The notes under the pieces were generated by a model. The model searched no databases. It saw only the letters and a program-made list of their open reading frames with translations, and was not told the origin of the DNA. From Oscillospiraceae bacterium (GTDB lineage: Bacteria > Bacillota_A > Clostridia > Oscillospirales > Oscillospiraceae): a stretch of 8,048 nucleotides of DNA. The stretch lies in NCBI GenBank assembly GCA_902795095.1, contig CADBKB010000066.1, forward strand, positions 1 to 8,048, in the 5' to 3' direction. Positions 1-7,321 of the stretch are shown here, piece after piece; within the stretch, counting starts at the first letter, position 1, and every line of letters begins with the position of its first letter. The position numbers and the translations under genes are program-made.

Positions 1-257
1 AGTTCCTGATGCACATGATTGCCAACAGTATGAACATCAAATTGCCCGATGTATTCGTCATCCAAGGTGAACCGTGTTACATAGCTTTTTCCATCGCCTG
101 TTTTGGTGTTCCATTTCTCTGCTATCTCGCATGCGTATTCTTCGTTCAATACAGGATAAAAGATGGGTTGCTCAGGGAGTCTTGGAGGAAACTCCTTATA
201 ATTGCTCTGCTTTATCAAATTCAGTTCGGTTGTACCAACGGGTCTAAAAAGAATCAT
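1..257 (-). CDS. Small conserved protein of the type often labelled 'ADP-ribosylation/crystallin J1' (3' end outside window)
   Basis: The frame opens at ATG 257-255 and stays open to the window edge, giving 85 residues with the C-terminus missing. The product begins MILFRPVGTTELNLIKQSNY and continues with a PPRLPEQPIFYPVLNEEYA segment, then a WNTK and a YVTRF motif. From memory this matches a family of roughly 115-120 residue proteins in Firmicutes and other bacteria, often named 'ADP-ribosylation/crystallin J1'. That name is inherited annotation; I know of no demonstrated activity and assign none. No signal peptide or membrane segment is visible. A Shine-Dalgarno AGGTGA (268-263) sits 5 nt before the ATG, and a good promoter lies just upstream. 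The DNA is AT-rich and uses codons such as AAA, ATA, TTG and AGA, unlike the GC-rich genes beside it, which hints at a different origin. About 30 residues are probably missing. Confidence 0.8.
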   Translation of the reverse strand, partial: MILFRPVGTTELNLIKQSNYKEFPPRLPEQPIFYPVLNEEYACEIAEKWNTKTGDGKSYVTRFTLDDEYIGQFDVHTVGNHVHQE

Positions 258-262
258 TTAGT

Positions 263-268
263 TCACCT
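263..268 (-). promoter_or_regulatory. Ribosome binding site of the small conserved gene
   Basis: On the minus strand AGGTGA lies 5 nt before the ATG at 257. It supports that start codon, which also gives the family's usual N-terminus (MILFRPVG). Confidence 0.7.
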
Positions 269-287
269 ACTTCGTTTTCTTATCAAG

Positions 288-316
288 ATTGTAAAAAGGA
301 TTGCTATCTTTGTCAA
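288..316 (-). promoter_or_regulatory. SigA-type promoter embedded in the ssrA terminator
   Basis: On the minus strand a perfect -35 box TTGACA (316-311) is followed by a 17-nt spacer and the -10 box TACAAT (293-288), one mismatch from consensus. Transcription would start near 281, giving a leader of about 24 nt that contains the ribosome binding site of the gene at 257. The -35 box falls in the loop of the ssrA terminator hairpin. The start of the -10 box is the last T of the terminator's U-tract. The two signals therefore share the same bases. This is read from sequence; activity is inferred. Confidence 0.7.
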
Positions 317-331
317 AATAGCAACCCTTTT
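293..331 (-). terminator. Rho-independent terminator of ssrA
   Basis: Transcribed from the minus strand, AAAGGGUUGCUAU (330-318) pairs with AUAGCAAUCCUUU (307-295). This gives 13 pairs with one G-U, around a 10-nt loop, and the run of five U (297-293) partly overlaps the stem. It begins 3 nt beyond the 3' CCA of tmRNA. In the opposite direction the stem is followed by only UUUU-C-U, so it could act weakly on plus-strand transcripts, although no gene is seen there. The loop and tail also contain a promoter for the next gene. Confidence 0.85.
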
Positions 332-332
332 C

Positions 333-681
333 TGGTGGAGGCGAGGGGAGTTGAACCCCTGTCCGAAAATAACTTGACAGGAACCTCTCCGAGCGCAGTT
401 TGTTATTTACATTCCCTCACCGGGGCGGGAACAAACACCCTCCGCGGCTTGGTAGCTTCATTATGCATGGTGCGCTCAAAGCTTTGCGCACGCACGAGTA
501 CCACTAAATCACGCCCAAGCCCGGGTCGTGGTCCTCCCGGGGTGGACGGGCTGCCAAATCAGGCGGCCAGAGCGACAGTGTTGGTGTCAGTTAATTTTAG
601 AAATTTGCCCGGTTTAAAGAGGTCAGGCACCTCTGCTCGCTGTTCCGGCCTCACTATCCCCGTCGAAACCGGTACGCCCCC
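333..681 (-). ncRNA. ssrA: Transfer-messenger RNA (tmRNA)
   Basis: This RNA, with SmpB, releases ribosomes stalled on broken mRNA and tags the nascent peptide for proteolysis. It is one-piece, 349 nt including an encoded CCA (335-333). The 5' sequence GGGGGCG pairs with CGCCUCC before the discriminator A and CCA, giving a seven-pair acceptor stem with one G-U. The conserved GGUUUCGACGGGGAUAG block follows at the 5' end. The T arm AGGGG-UUCAACU-CCCCU lies next to the 3' acceptor strand. The first pseudoknot can be drawn: AGAGGU (634-629) pairs with ACCUCU (623-618), and its loop GCCUG (628-624) pairs with CGGGC (611-607). The tag frame follows at 588. No separate promoter is evident just upstream, so it is probably transcribed from the smpB promoter and trimmed at its 5' end by RNase P, as known for other tmRNAs. 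A terminator follows directly. Confidence 0.97.
559..588 (-). other. tmRNA tag-peptide reading frame, predicted (A)DTNTVALAA
   Basis: The resume codon is placed at GAC (588-586) because it follows AAUUAACU, which aligns with the AAUAGUC / AAUAACU context before the resume codon in other tmRNAs. Nine codons read DTNTVALAA, then UGA (561-559). The first alanine comes from the charged tmRNA. The VALAA end fits the ClpXP/ClpAP-type degron known for ssrA tags. The frame is open further upstream, so the exact first codon is inferred, while the C-terminal residues are certain. Confidence 0.85.
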
Positions 682-687
682 ATATCT

Positions 688-707
688 CCGCCCCGAAACC
701 GGGGCGG
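688..707 (-). other. GC-rich hairpin between the cyclophilin gene and ssrA (weak terminator or processing element)
   Basis: A perfect 8-bp inverted repeat, CCGCCCCG and CGGGGCGG, surrounds a 4-nt loop. It begins 7 nt after the stop codon of the isomerase gene and ends 6 nt before the 5' end of tmRNA. On the minus strand it is followed by AGAUAUG, not by a U-tract, so it is a poor intrinsic terminator. It may stabilise the 3' end of the upstream mRNA or set up 5' processing of pre-tmRNA. Function is not established from sequence. Confidence 0.5.
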
Positions 708-714
708 TTGTTGA

Positions 715-1254
715 TCAGAATCTGCCGTAAGGATCCCGGAGCTTCTTGGGCTCGGGATATTCCTCGCCGAAGGTGTCCACGGTGACGGCCTTCATGACCT
801 GCGGCGTCTTGGGCCGGTCCGCCCGGTCCGTGGGCGTCGCGGCAATGGCGTCCACCACGTCCATACCCTCGATGACCTTGCCGAAGGCGGCGTACTGGCC
901 GTCGAGATGCGGCGCGTCCTGGTGCATCAGGAAGAACTGGCTGCCCGCGGAGTTGGGCGATTGGCTCCTGGCCATGGACAGCACGCCGCGCTTGTGCTTG
1001 AGCTTGTTCTCCACGCCGTTGAACAGGAATTCGCCCTTGATGCAGTAGCCGGGGCCGCCCATGCCGGTGCCGTCGGGGCAGCCGCCCTGGATCATGAAGC
1101 CGGGGATGACCCGGTGGAAAATCAGGCCGTTGTAGAAGCCCTGCTTGCACAGAGAGATGAAGTTGTACGCCGACTGGGGCGCGATTTCCGGATAGAGCTC
1201 GGCGCGGATAATGCCGCCGTCCTCCATTTCGATGGTTACGATGGGATTTGCCAT
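715..1254 (-). CDS. Cyclophilin-type peptidyl-prolyl cis-trans isomerase
   Basis: The 179-residue protein catalyses cis-trans isomerisation of X-Pro bonds and assists protein folding. There is no signal peptide or membrane segment, so it is expected in the cytosol. It is a single cyclophilin domain (residues about 4-164) with FHRVIPGFMIQGG at 46-58, where Arg48 matches the catalytic Arg of human CypA. SAGSQFF lies at 102-108 and FGKVIEG at 124-130. The position of CypA Trp121, which contacts cyclosporin, is His116 here (APHLDGQ), as in many bacterial cyclophilins. A C-terminal tail rich in Pro, Lys and Arg (about 165-179) follows the domain. The ATG at 1254 lies 1 nt after the smpB stop codon, so translation is probably coupled. 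No feature ties it to trans-translation beyond its position between smpB and ssrA. Symbols such as ppiA or ppiB cannot be assigned safely. Confidence 0.95.
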   Translation of the reverse strand: MANPIVTIEMEDGGIIRAELYPEIAPQSAYNFISLCKQGFYNGLIFHRVIPGFMIQGGCPDGTGMGGPGYCIKGEFLFNGVENKLKHKRGVLSMARSQSPNSAGSQFFLMHQDAPHLDGQYAAFGKVIEGMDVVDAIAATPTDRADRPKTPQVMKAVTVDTFGEEYPEPKKLRDPYGRF

Positions 1255-1255
1255 A

Positions 1256-1717
1256 TTATCTCCTTTCCTTCATGGCGCGGTCGATCTGCCGCTTGGCGTC
1301 GCGCCGGGCCATGTCCTCGCGTTTGTCATAGAGCTTTTTGCCCTTGCACAGAGCCACCTTGACCTTGACCCGGGAGCCGTTGAAGTACAGGCTCAGGGGA
1401 ATGACGGCGAAGCCCTCCTGTTTGATCTTGCCGAACAGATACATGATCTGCCGCTTGTGCATCAGCAGGCGGCGGGGCCGCATGGGGTCCTTGTTGAAGA
1501 TGTTGCCCTGCTCGTAGGGCGCGATATGCATGTGGCGGATCCACAGCTCGCCGTTTTTTACGGTGCACCAGGAATCCTTGAGGCTGACGTTCCCCTTGCG
1601 AATGGATTTGACCTCAGTGCCGGAGAGCTCGATGCCGGCCTCGTAGTCTTCGATGATGAAATACTCATGGGTCGCTTCGCGGTTTTTCGCGATCTGGCGT
1701 ATGCCCTTCTGCTCCAT
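1256..1717 (-). CDS. smpB: SsrA-binding protein SmpB
   Basis: SmpB (153 residues) binds the tRNA-like part of tmRNA, brings it to stalled ribosomes and places its C-terminal tail in the empty mRNA channel. Family signatures are present in order: an N-terminal AKNREATHEYFI segment, AGIELSGTEVKSIRKG, MHIAPYEQGN, DPMRPRRLLMHKRQI, VPLSLYFNG-type strand (here IPLSLYFNG), LCKGKKLYDKRED, and a basic tail ending DRAMKERR. The length is normal for the family. I chose ATG 1717 because a strong GGGAGGTG lies 5 nt upstream and the product starts where other SmpB proteins do. The same frame is open upstream to a TTG at 1783 and an ATG at 1762, but those 15-22 extra codons lack the family pattern and overlap a leader hairpin. 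It is the first gene of the smpB-isomerase-ssrA unit, so SmpB and its RNA partner are probably made from one promoter. Confidence 0.97.
   Translation of the reverse strand: MEQKGIRQIAKNREATHEYFIIEDYEAGIELSGTEVKSIRKGNVSLKDSWCTVKNGELWIRHMHIAPYEQGNIFNKDPMRPRRLLMHKRQIMYLFGKIKQEGFAVIPLSLYFNGSRVKVKVALCKGKKLYDKREDMARRDAKRQIDRAMKERR
1260..1266 (-). promoter_or_regulatory. Ribosome binding site of the cyclophilin gene, inside the end of smpB
   Basis: AAAGGAG on the minus strand lies 5 nt before the ATG at 1254. It is part of the last codons of smpB (GAA AGG AGA TAA), so the two genes are translationally linked. It fixes the isomerase start. Confidence 0.85.
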
Positions 1718-1722
1718 GCCGG

Positions 1723-1730
1723 CACCTCCC
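1723..1730 (-). promoter_or_regulatory. Ribosome binding site that decides the smpB start
   Basis: GGGAGGTG on the minus strand is nearly the full anti-16S complement and lies 5 nt before ATG 1717. Neither upstream in-frame start (1762, 1783) has a comparable site. Confidence 0.8.
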
Positions 1731-1754
1731 TTCCCTTTCAAACGTTGTCCGTAG

Positions 1755-1776
1755 GGAGGCATCCCCGGATGTCTCC
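1755..1776 (-). other. Leader hairpin 2 upstream of smpB
   Basis: In the transcript GGAGACAUC (1776-1768) can pair with GAUGCCUCC (1763-1755) around the loop CGGG, giving eight pairs and one A-C mismatch. It lies between the predicted transcription start and the smpB ribosome binding site. There is no U-tract, so it is not a terminator. No known riboswitch or protein site is recognised. Confidence 0.4.
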
Positions 1777-1803
1777 GAAACAATCGTCAAATATAAACTT
1801 ACG

Positions 1804-1823
1804 GAACGATGCGCGGATCGTTC
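1804..1823 (-). other. Inverted repeat / leader hairpin 1 upstream of smpB
   Basis: A perfect 7-bp inverted repeat, GAACGAT and ATCGTTC, surrounds a 6-nt GC-rich spacer. It starts about 6 nt downstream of the predicted transcription start. It could be an RNA hairpin or a dyad-symmetric operator next to the promoter; sequence alone does not decide. Confidence 0.45.
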
Positions 1824-1835
1824 TGCCGTGCAGTA

Positions 1836-1864
1836 AGTATACCACAAATCTTTCTGAATTGAAA
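1836..1864 (-). promoter_or_regulatory. Promoter of the smpB-isomerase-ssrA unit (extended -10)
   Basis: On the minus strand TATACT (1841-1836) is preceded by TGG, giving the extended -10 motif TGnTATACT. Seventeen nt upstream is a weak -35, TTTCAA. A weak -35 is typical of extended -10 promoters. The start would be near 1829, leaving a leader of about 110 nt before smpB. It lies directly after the polC stop codon, and no terminator separates the two, so some readthrough from the polC operon is likely. Confidence 0.65.
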
Positions 1865-1872
1865 CCTTTTCC

Positions 1873-4800
1873 TCAGAAAAAGCTGATCTGGCTGGTCTCC
1901 GGCATATCGCCGAAGGCGCCGGCGTCCTTCAAGCTCTCAATGTGGATCTGGGATACCTTGGGACAGGCGTTCGCAAATTCCTCCACAGAGATGAATCGCT
2001 TTCCTTCCCGCCCGGCGGCGATGTCCCGGGCAGCGGTTTCGCCCAGACCGGAGACCGCGATAAAGGGCGGCAGGAGCTGGCTGTCCCCTCGAATCAGGAA
2101 CTTCACGCTGTCGGATCCGTACAGGTCGATCGGTGCGAAGGAGAAGCCGCGCAGATAGAACTCGTAGCAGACCTCCAGGGTGGTGAGCAGATCCTCATCC
2201 TTGGCCGTGGCGTCGGGATTGTCGCGGATGGCCTTGATGGCCGCCACGACATTTTCGATTCCGTGGGTCATCATCCGGGCGTCGAAGCCGCCCTTCTGGC
2301 TGCGGCGGTAGAAGTAGGCCGCGTAGAAGGCCAGAGGCTTATGGACCTTGAACCAGGCGATGCGGAAGGCCATCATGACGTATGCCACAGCGTGGGCCTT
2401 CGGGAACAGATACTTGATCTTCTTGCACGAGCCGATGTACCAGTCCGGCACGCCGGCGGTCTTCATCTCGTCCTCGGCGCCTTCGGGCAGTCCCCTGCCC
2501 TTACGAACCGCCTCCATGATCTTGAACGAGCGCCGCTCGGGCATGCCGCAGGAGATCAGATAGTTCATGATATCGTCGCGGCAGCCGATGGCCTGTCCGA
2601 CGGTGGCGGTGCCGGAGAGGATCAGATCCCGGGCGTTGCCCAGCCAGACGTCGGTGCCGTGGGAAAAGCCGGACAGGCGGATGAGGGTGTCGAATTCCGT
2701 CGGCTTCGTCTCCTGGAGCATGCCCCGTGTGAAGCCGGTGCCAAACTCCGGAATGGCAACGCTGCCCACGGGTCCCAGGATCGGGTCGTCCTCATAGCCC
2801 AGGACCTTGGAGGAGGTGAAGATCGACATGGTGTCCGGATCGTCCAGGGGGATGGTCCGGGCGTTCACGCCGGTGAGATCCTCCAGCATGCGGATCATGG
2901 TGGGATCGTCGTGACCAAGCATATCCAGCTTAAGCAGGTTCTCCTCCATGCAGTGGTATTCAAAATGGGTGGTGATGGTGTCTGTATCGGTGGCGTCCGC
3001 GGGATGCTGCACCGGACAGAAATCGTAAATCTCGTTCTCCTGGGGGATGACCACCAGGCCGCCGGGATGCTGGCCGGTGGTGCGCTTGACGCCCACACAC
3101 CCCTGGGCCAGGCGCTGCTCCTCTGCCCTGCCCACGGTGCGCTCGCGCTCCTCAAGGTATTTCTTCACATAACCGAAGGCGGTCTTCTCCGCCACTGTGC
3201 CGATGGTGCCGGCACGGAACACATGGTCCGCCCCGAACATCTGCACGCAGTAGGCATGGGCCTTGGCCTGGTATTCGCCGGAGAAGTTGAGGTCGATATC
3301 CGGCACCTTGTCGCCGCCGAAGCCCAGGAAGGTCTCAAAGGGGATGCCGAAGCCCTCCTTGGCCAGCTTTGTGCCGCATTTTGGGCAGCAGGCGTCGGGC
3401 AGGTCCGCCCCGCAGGCGGCGTGCGCCTTGGCCCAGATCGCCCGCTCGACCTTCTGGGGATCGCCGGAATCCTCGTCGATGGCGCGGATCTCAGAGAAGT
3501 CAAAGGTAGTATATTTGCAGGCGGGATTGGGACAGCGGTAATGGGGCGGGAAGGAATTGACCTCCGTGATGCCCGAGAGGTACGCCACGATGGACGAGCC
3601 GACGGAGCCTCGGGAGCCCACCAGATAGCCGTTGTCTAAAGAATTCTTCACCAGCTTCTGGGCGGACATGTAGATGACGTCATAATGGCAGCGGATGATG
3701 TCGCCCAGCTCCGTCTCCACACGGTCGCCGATGAGCTTCGGCGGATTGTCGCCGTAGAGCTCGCGCAGCCTGCCGTAGACCAGGGCCTTCAGATCCTCCA
3801 CGGAGTTCTCGATGGAGGGGGCGAAAAGGTTGTGAGGCACAGGGCGAACGGTATCGCACATATCCGCGATCAGATTGGGATTGGTGATGACGACCTCGTA
3901 GGCCTTCTCCTCGCCCAGATAGGAGAATTCCTCCAGCATCTCATCGGTGGTTTTGAAGTACAGGGGCAGCGGCCGGTCCGCGTCCTCATAGCCCTTGGTG
4001 GCCAGCAGGATGTGGCGGAAGGTCTCGTCCTCGGGATTCAGAAAGTGGACGTCGCCGGTGGCGCACACGGGCTTGCCCAGCTCCTGACCCAGCTCAACGA
4101 TGGTGCGGTTGAAATTGCGCAGCTCCTCCTCGTCCTCCACCATGCCCTTGTCCAGCATAAAGCGATTGTTGCACAGGGGCTGGATCTCCAGATAATCGTA
4201 GAACGAGGCGATCCTGCGCAGCTCGGCGTGGCTCTTGTAGTCCGCCACAGCCTGGAACAGCTCGCCGGATTCGCAGGCCGAGCCGATGATCAGGCCCTCG
4301 CGCCAGCGGATCAGCTCGGACTTCGGGATGCGGGGCACCCGCTTGTAGTATTTCAGATTGCCGTAGGAGATCAGCCGGTAGAGATTGCGCAGGCCGGTCT
4401 GGTTTTTGGCCAAAAGGATGATATGCCGTGTATGACGCCCGTCCAGACGGCTGCCGGCGCGAAGCGTCTCCATGGCCGGGTTGACTGCGTCCAGGGTCTG
4501 GATGCCCTTCTCCTCCAGCATGGGGATAAAACGCATGAGCAGATGTCCGCAGGTCAGCGCGTCGTCAGAGGCTCTGTGGTGCTGAAATTCCGGCAGGCCT
4601 AACGCATCGGCCACGATATTGAGCTTGTATTTGCCCAGCTTCGGCATGAGATTCTGGGCGAGGATCAGCGTATCGACATAGGTCGGAGTGAACGCGATCC
4701 CCAGCTTCTGGGCCGCCGCCGTGAGAAAGCCCACGTCAAAATCGGCGTTATGGGCGCACAGCGGCCGATCGCCGCAGAATGCGAGAAACTGCGGCAGGAC

Positions 4801-6261
4801 CTCGTCGATCTCCGGCGCGCCGCGAAGCATTTCATCGGTGATCCCCGTGAGTTCGACGATTTTCTGAGGCAGCGGCCGTTTGGGATCGACGAAGGTCTGG
4901 AACCGGTCCAGCACCTCTCCGTCGCGCATGATAACCGCGCCGATTTCGGTGATGACGTCCGTCCTGGCGGACAGGCCGGTGGTCTCCAGGTCGAAGGCCA
5001 CGAACTCGCCGTGCAGGGAGGCGTTCTTCTCTCCGTGGACCACGATGCGGTCGTCCACGTCATTGACGTAGTAGCCCTCGCATCCGTAGAGGATCTTGAT
5101 GGGCTCGTCGGTGCCCGCCACCTTGCAGCCCCGTTCCACGGTCATCATGGCGTCCGGAAAGCTCTGGGCGCCGCCGTGATCCGTGATCGCGATGGCCCTA
5201 TGTCCCCATGCCGCCGCGGTGCGCACCGCCTTGCCGGTGTCTGTCAGCGCATCCATGGAGGACATGGTGGTATGCAGATGCAGCTCCACGCGCTTTTCCG
5301 GCGCCTTGTCGGCCCGCTCGGGGCGCTTGCCCACCATAATGGCATAGGGCTCCACAACAAGGTCATTCTCAAATTTATTGTGATTCACCCGGCCCTGGAT
5401 CTTCACCCACATGCCGGGCGTCTTTTTCTTTGCATTCGGACCCTGCAGGCCGTCGAGAATGGGCTTGGCGCGGTCGGTCTCCATGAACTGATTGATCCGC
5501 ACAGTGCTCTGATAATCCGTGACGTCGAAATTGATGACCCAGGCGCCGCGCTTCTTCAGCTCCTTATGATTGATGGAGATGACCTCGCCTTCCACGATGA
5601 CGCGGCCCATATCCAGGTTCAGCTCCGCGATGGGCGTAGGGTCTCCCCGGAAGGCTTTGCCGAATAGCACCCGCGGCTTCTCCCCCGCGGGCTTCTTTTC
5701 CTTCTTTGTCTCCTGCTGGGGCAGATGCTCGATCATCTGTTCCCGCAGGGCCTCGGTGCGGCCGAACAGGGCGTCGGCGTCCAACGCCTTGGCGCTGTGC
5801 AAAATCAGCCGCACAGGTCCGTCGAACATATGCGAGAGCAGCGACTCCGCCGCATGCAGGTGGGGCGCGAGCTCATCGGCGCCGTTGGCCTGCAGATGCA
5901 CGTGGACGCAGCGCGCAGGCCCGTCCACCTCCCAGGCGGAGCCGGCCAGGATGCCCCGGGCGGGAGAAAAGGCCTCCGTCAGCACCCGGATGATCTCCGC
6001 GCTCTCCAGCTCGGTCAGTGCTTCGGCGGGGAATACCGGCTGCAGCCGGGCCTCCCGCAGCCCGCACGCGCGGACCAGGGCCTGCTCACACTGCCGCAGG
6101 ACCTCCGCGCGCACGTAGCGGTCGCCCCGAAGCTCGACGCTGACGGTACGTGCCTCAGGATCCAGCTCCACGCCGGTCACGGTCAGATGCTCGGTCTGTG
6201 TCATGAGCTCCGGCACATCCAGATTGGGAAATAATTCGGAAAAAGGAAGTTCTGATTGCAT
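1873..6261 (-). CDS. polC: DNA polymerase III alpha subunit, PolC type with proofreading exonuclease
   Basis: PolC is the main chromosomal replicase of low-GC-type Gram-positive bacteria. The 1462-residue length is normal. In order: a variable N-terminal domain (1-200); an OB fold (about 210-320); a PHP domain begun at about 325 (His328, His330, Asp361-His362), interrupted by a DnaQ-like 3'-5' exonuclease (about 419-590) and resumed to about 745 (GDVH, His739); then the polymerase core. Exonuclease residues are present: Asp424 and Glu426 (DLETTG), Asp509 (HNADFD), His562 and Asp567 (HRASDD). The palm has PDIDLNF with Asp988 and Asp990. GSRGSVGSS lies near 880 and HPGG at 1065-1068. Cys910, Cys915, Cys959 and Cys962 form the zinc site typical of PolC. 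The C-terminus QISFF (1458-1462) resembles the beta-clamp binding motif. ATG 6261 is preceded by GAGGA and lies 12 nt after ispG, so the genes are probably co-transcribed. No key residue appears lost. Confidence 0.98.
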   Translation of the reverse strand: MQSELPFSELFPNLDVPELMTQTEHLTVTGVELDPEARTVSVELRGDRYVRAEVLRQCEQALVRACGLREARLQPVFPAEALTELESAEIIRVLTEAFSPARGILAGSAWEVDGPARCVHVHLQANGADELAPHLHAAESLLSHMFDGPVRLILHSAKALDADALFGRTEALREQMIEHLPQQETKKEKKPAGEKPRVLFGKAFRGDPTPIAELNLDMGRVIVEGEVISINHKELKKRGAWVINFDVTDYQSTVRINQFMETDRAKPILDGLQGPNAKKKTPGMWVKIQGRVNHNKFENDLVVEPYAIMVGKRPERADKAPEKRVELHLHTTMSSMDALTDTGKAVRTAAAWGHRAIAITDHGGAQSFPDAMMTVERGCKVAGTDEPIKILYGCEGYYVNDVDDRIVVHGEKNASLHGEFVAFDLETTGLSARTDVITEIGAVIMRDGEVLDRFQTFVDPKRPLPQKIVELTGITDEMLRGAPEIDEVLPQFLAFCGDRPLCAHNADFDVGFLTAAAQKLGIAFTPTYVDTLILAQNLMPKLGKYKLNIVADALGLPEFQHHRASDDALTCGHLLMRFIPMLEEKGIQTLDAVNPAMETLRAGSRLDGRHTRHIILLAKNQTGLRNLYRLISYGNLKYYKRVPRIPKSELIRWREGLIIGSACESGELFQAVADYKSHAELRRIASFYDYLEIQPLCNNRFMLDKGMVEDEEELRNFNRTIVELGQELGKPVCATGDVHFLNPEDETFRHILLATKGYEDADRPLPLYFKTTDEMLEEFSYLGEEKAYEVVITNPNLIADMCDTVRPVPHNLFAPSIENSVEDLKALVYGRLRELYGDNPPKLIGDRVETELGDIIRCHYDVIYMSAQKLVKNSLDNGYLVGSRGSVGSSIVAYLSGITEVNSFPPHYRCPNPACKYTTFDFSEIRAIDEDSGDPQKVERAIWAKAHAACGADLPDACCPKCGTKLAKEGFGIPFETFLGFGGDKVPDIDLNFSGEYQAKAHAYCVQMFGADHVFRAGTIGTVAEKTAFGYVKKYLEERERTVGRAEEQRLAQGCVGVKRTTGQHPGGLVVIPQENEIYDFCPVQHPADATDTDTITTHFEYHCMEENLLKLDMLGHDDPTMIRMLEDLTGVNARTIPLDDPDTMSIFTSSKVLGYEDDPILGPVGSVAIPEFGTGFTRGMLQETKPTEFDTLIRLSGFSHGTDVWLGNARDLILSGTATVGQAIGCRDDIMNYLISCGMPERRSFKIMEAVRKGRGLPEGAEDEMKTAGVPDWYIGSCKKIKYLFPKAHAVAYVMMAFRIAWFKVHKPLAFYAAYFYRRSQKGGFDARMMTHGIENVVAAIKAIRDNPDATAKDEDLLTTLEVCYEFYLRGFSFAPIDLYGSDSVKFLIRGDSQLLPPFIAVSGLGETAARDIAAGREGKRFISVEEFANACPKVSQIHIESLKDAGAFGDMPETSQISFF

Positions 6262-6273
6262 GGTTTTCCTCAG

Positions 6274-7320
<1,047 letters not shown>

Positions 7321-7321
7321 A

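Noticed and set aside
9..377. A 122-codon plus-strand frame at the window start
   Set aside because: The minus strand here encodes a recognisable conserved protein with promoter and ribosome binding site. The plus-strand frame runs on into tmRNA.
335..730. A 131-codon plus-strand frame across 335-730
   Set aside because: It is the antisense of tmRNA, whose stems and tag frame fully explain the sequence.
623..1150. A 175-codon minus-strand frame overlapping the cyclophilin gene
   Set aside because: It lies in a different frame from the well-conserved cyclophilin and runs into the tmRNA gene. Its product is a low-complexity Arg/Pro/Gly-rich sequence typical of shadow frames.
1718..1783. Longer SmpB starting at TTG 1783 or ATG 1762
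   Set aside because: The extra residues do not fit the family N-terminus, overlap a hairpin and lack a Shine-Dalgarno; the site at 1730-1723 favours ATG 1717.
1942..3639. A 565-codon open frame on the plus strand opposite polC, with further long plus-strand frames at 3685-4602 and 4750-5667
   Set aside because: They are antisense to a clearly functional polC with intact motifs. GC-rich codons leave few stops on the opposite strand, and the translations show no recognisable domain.
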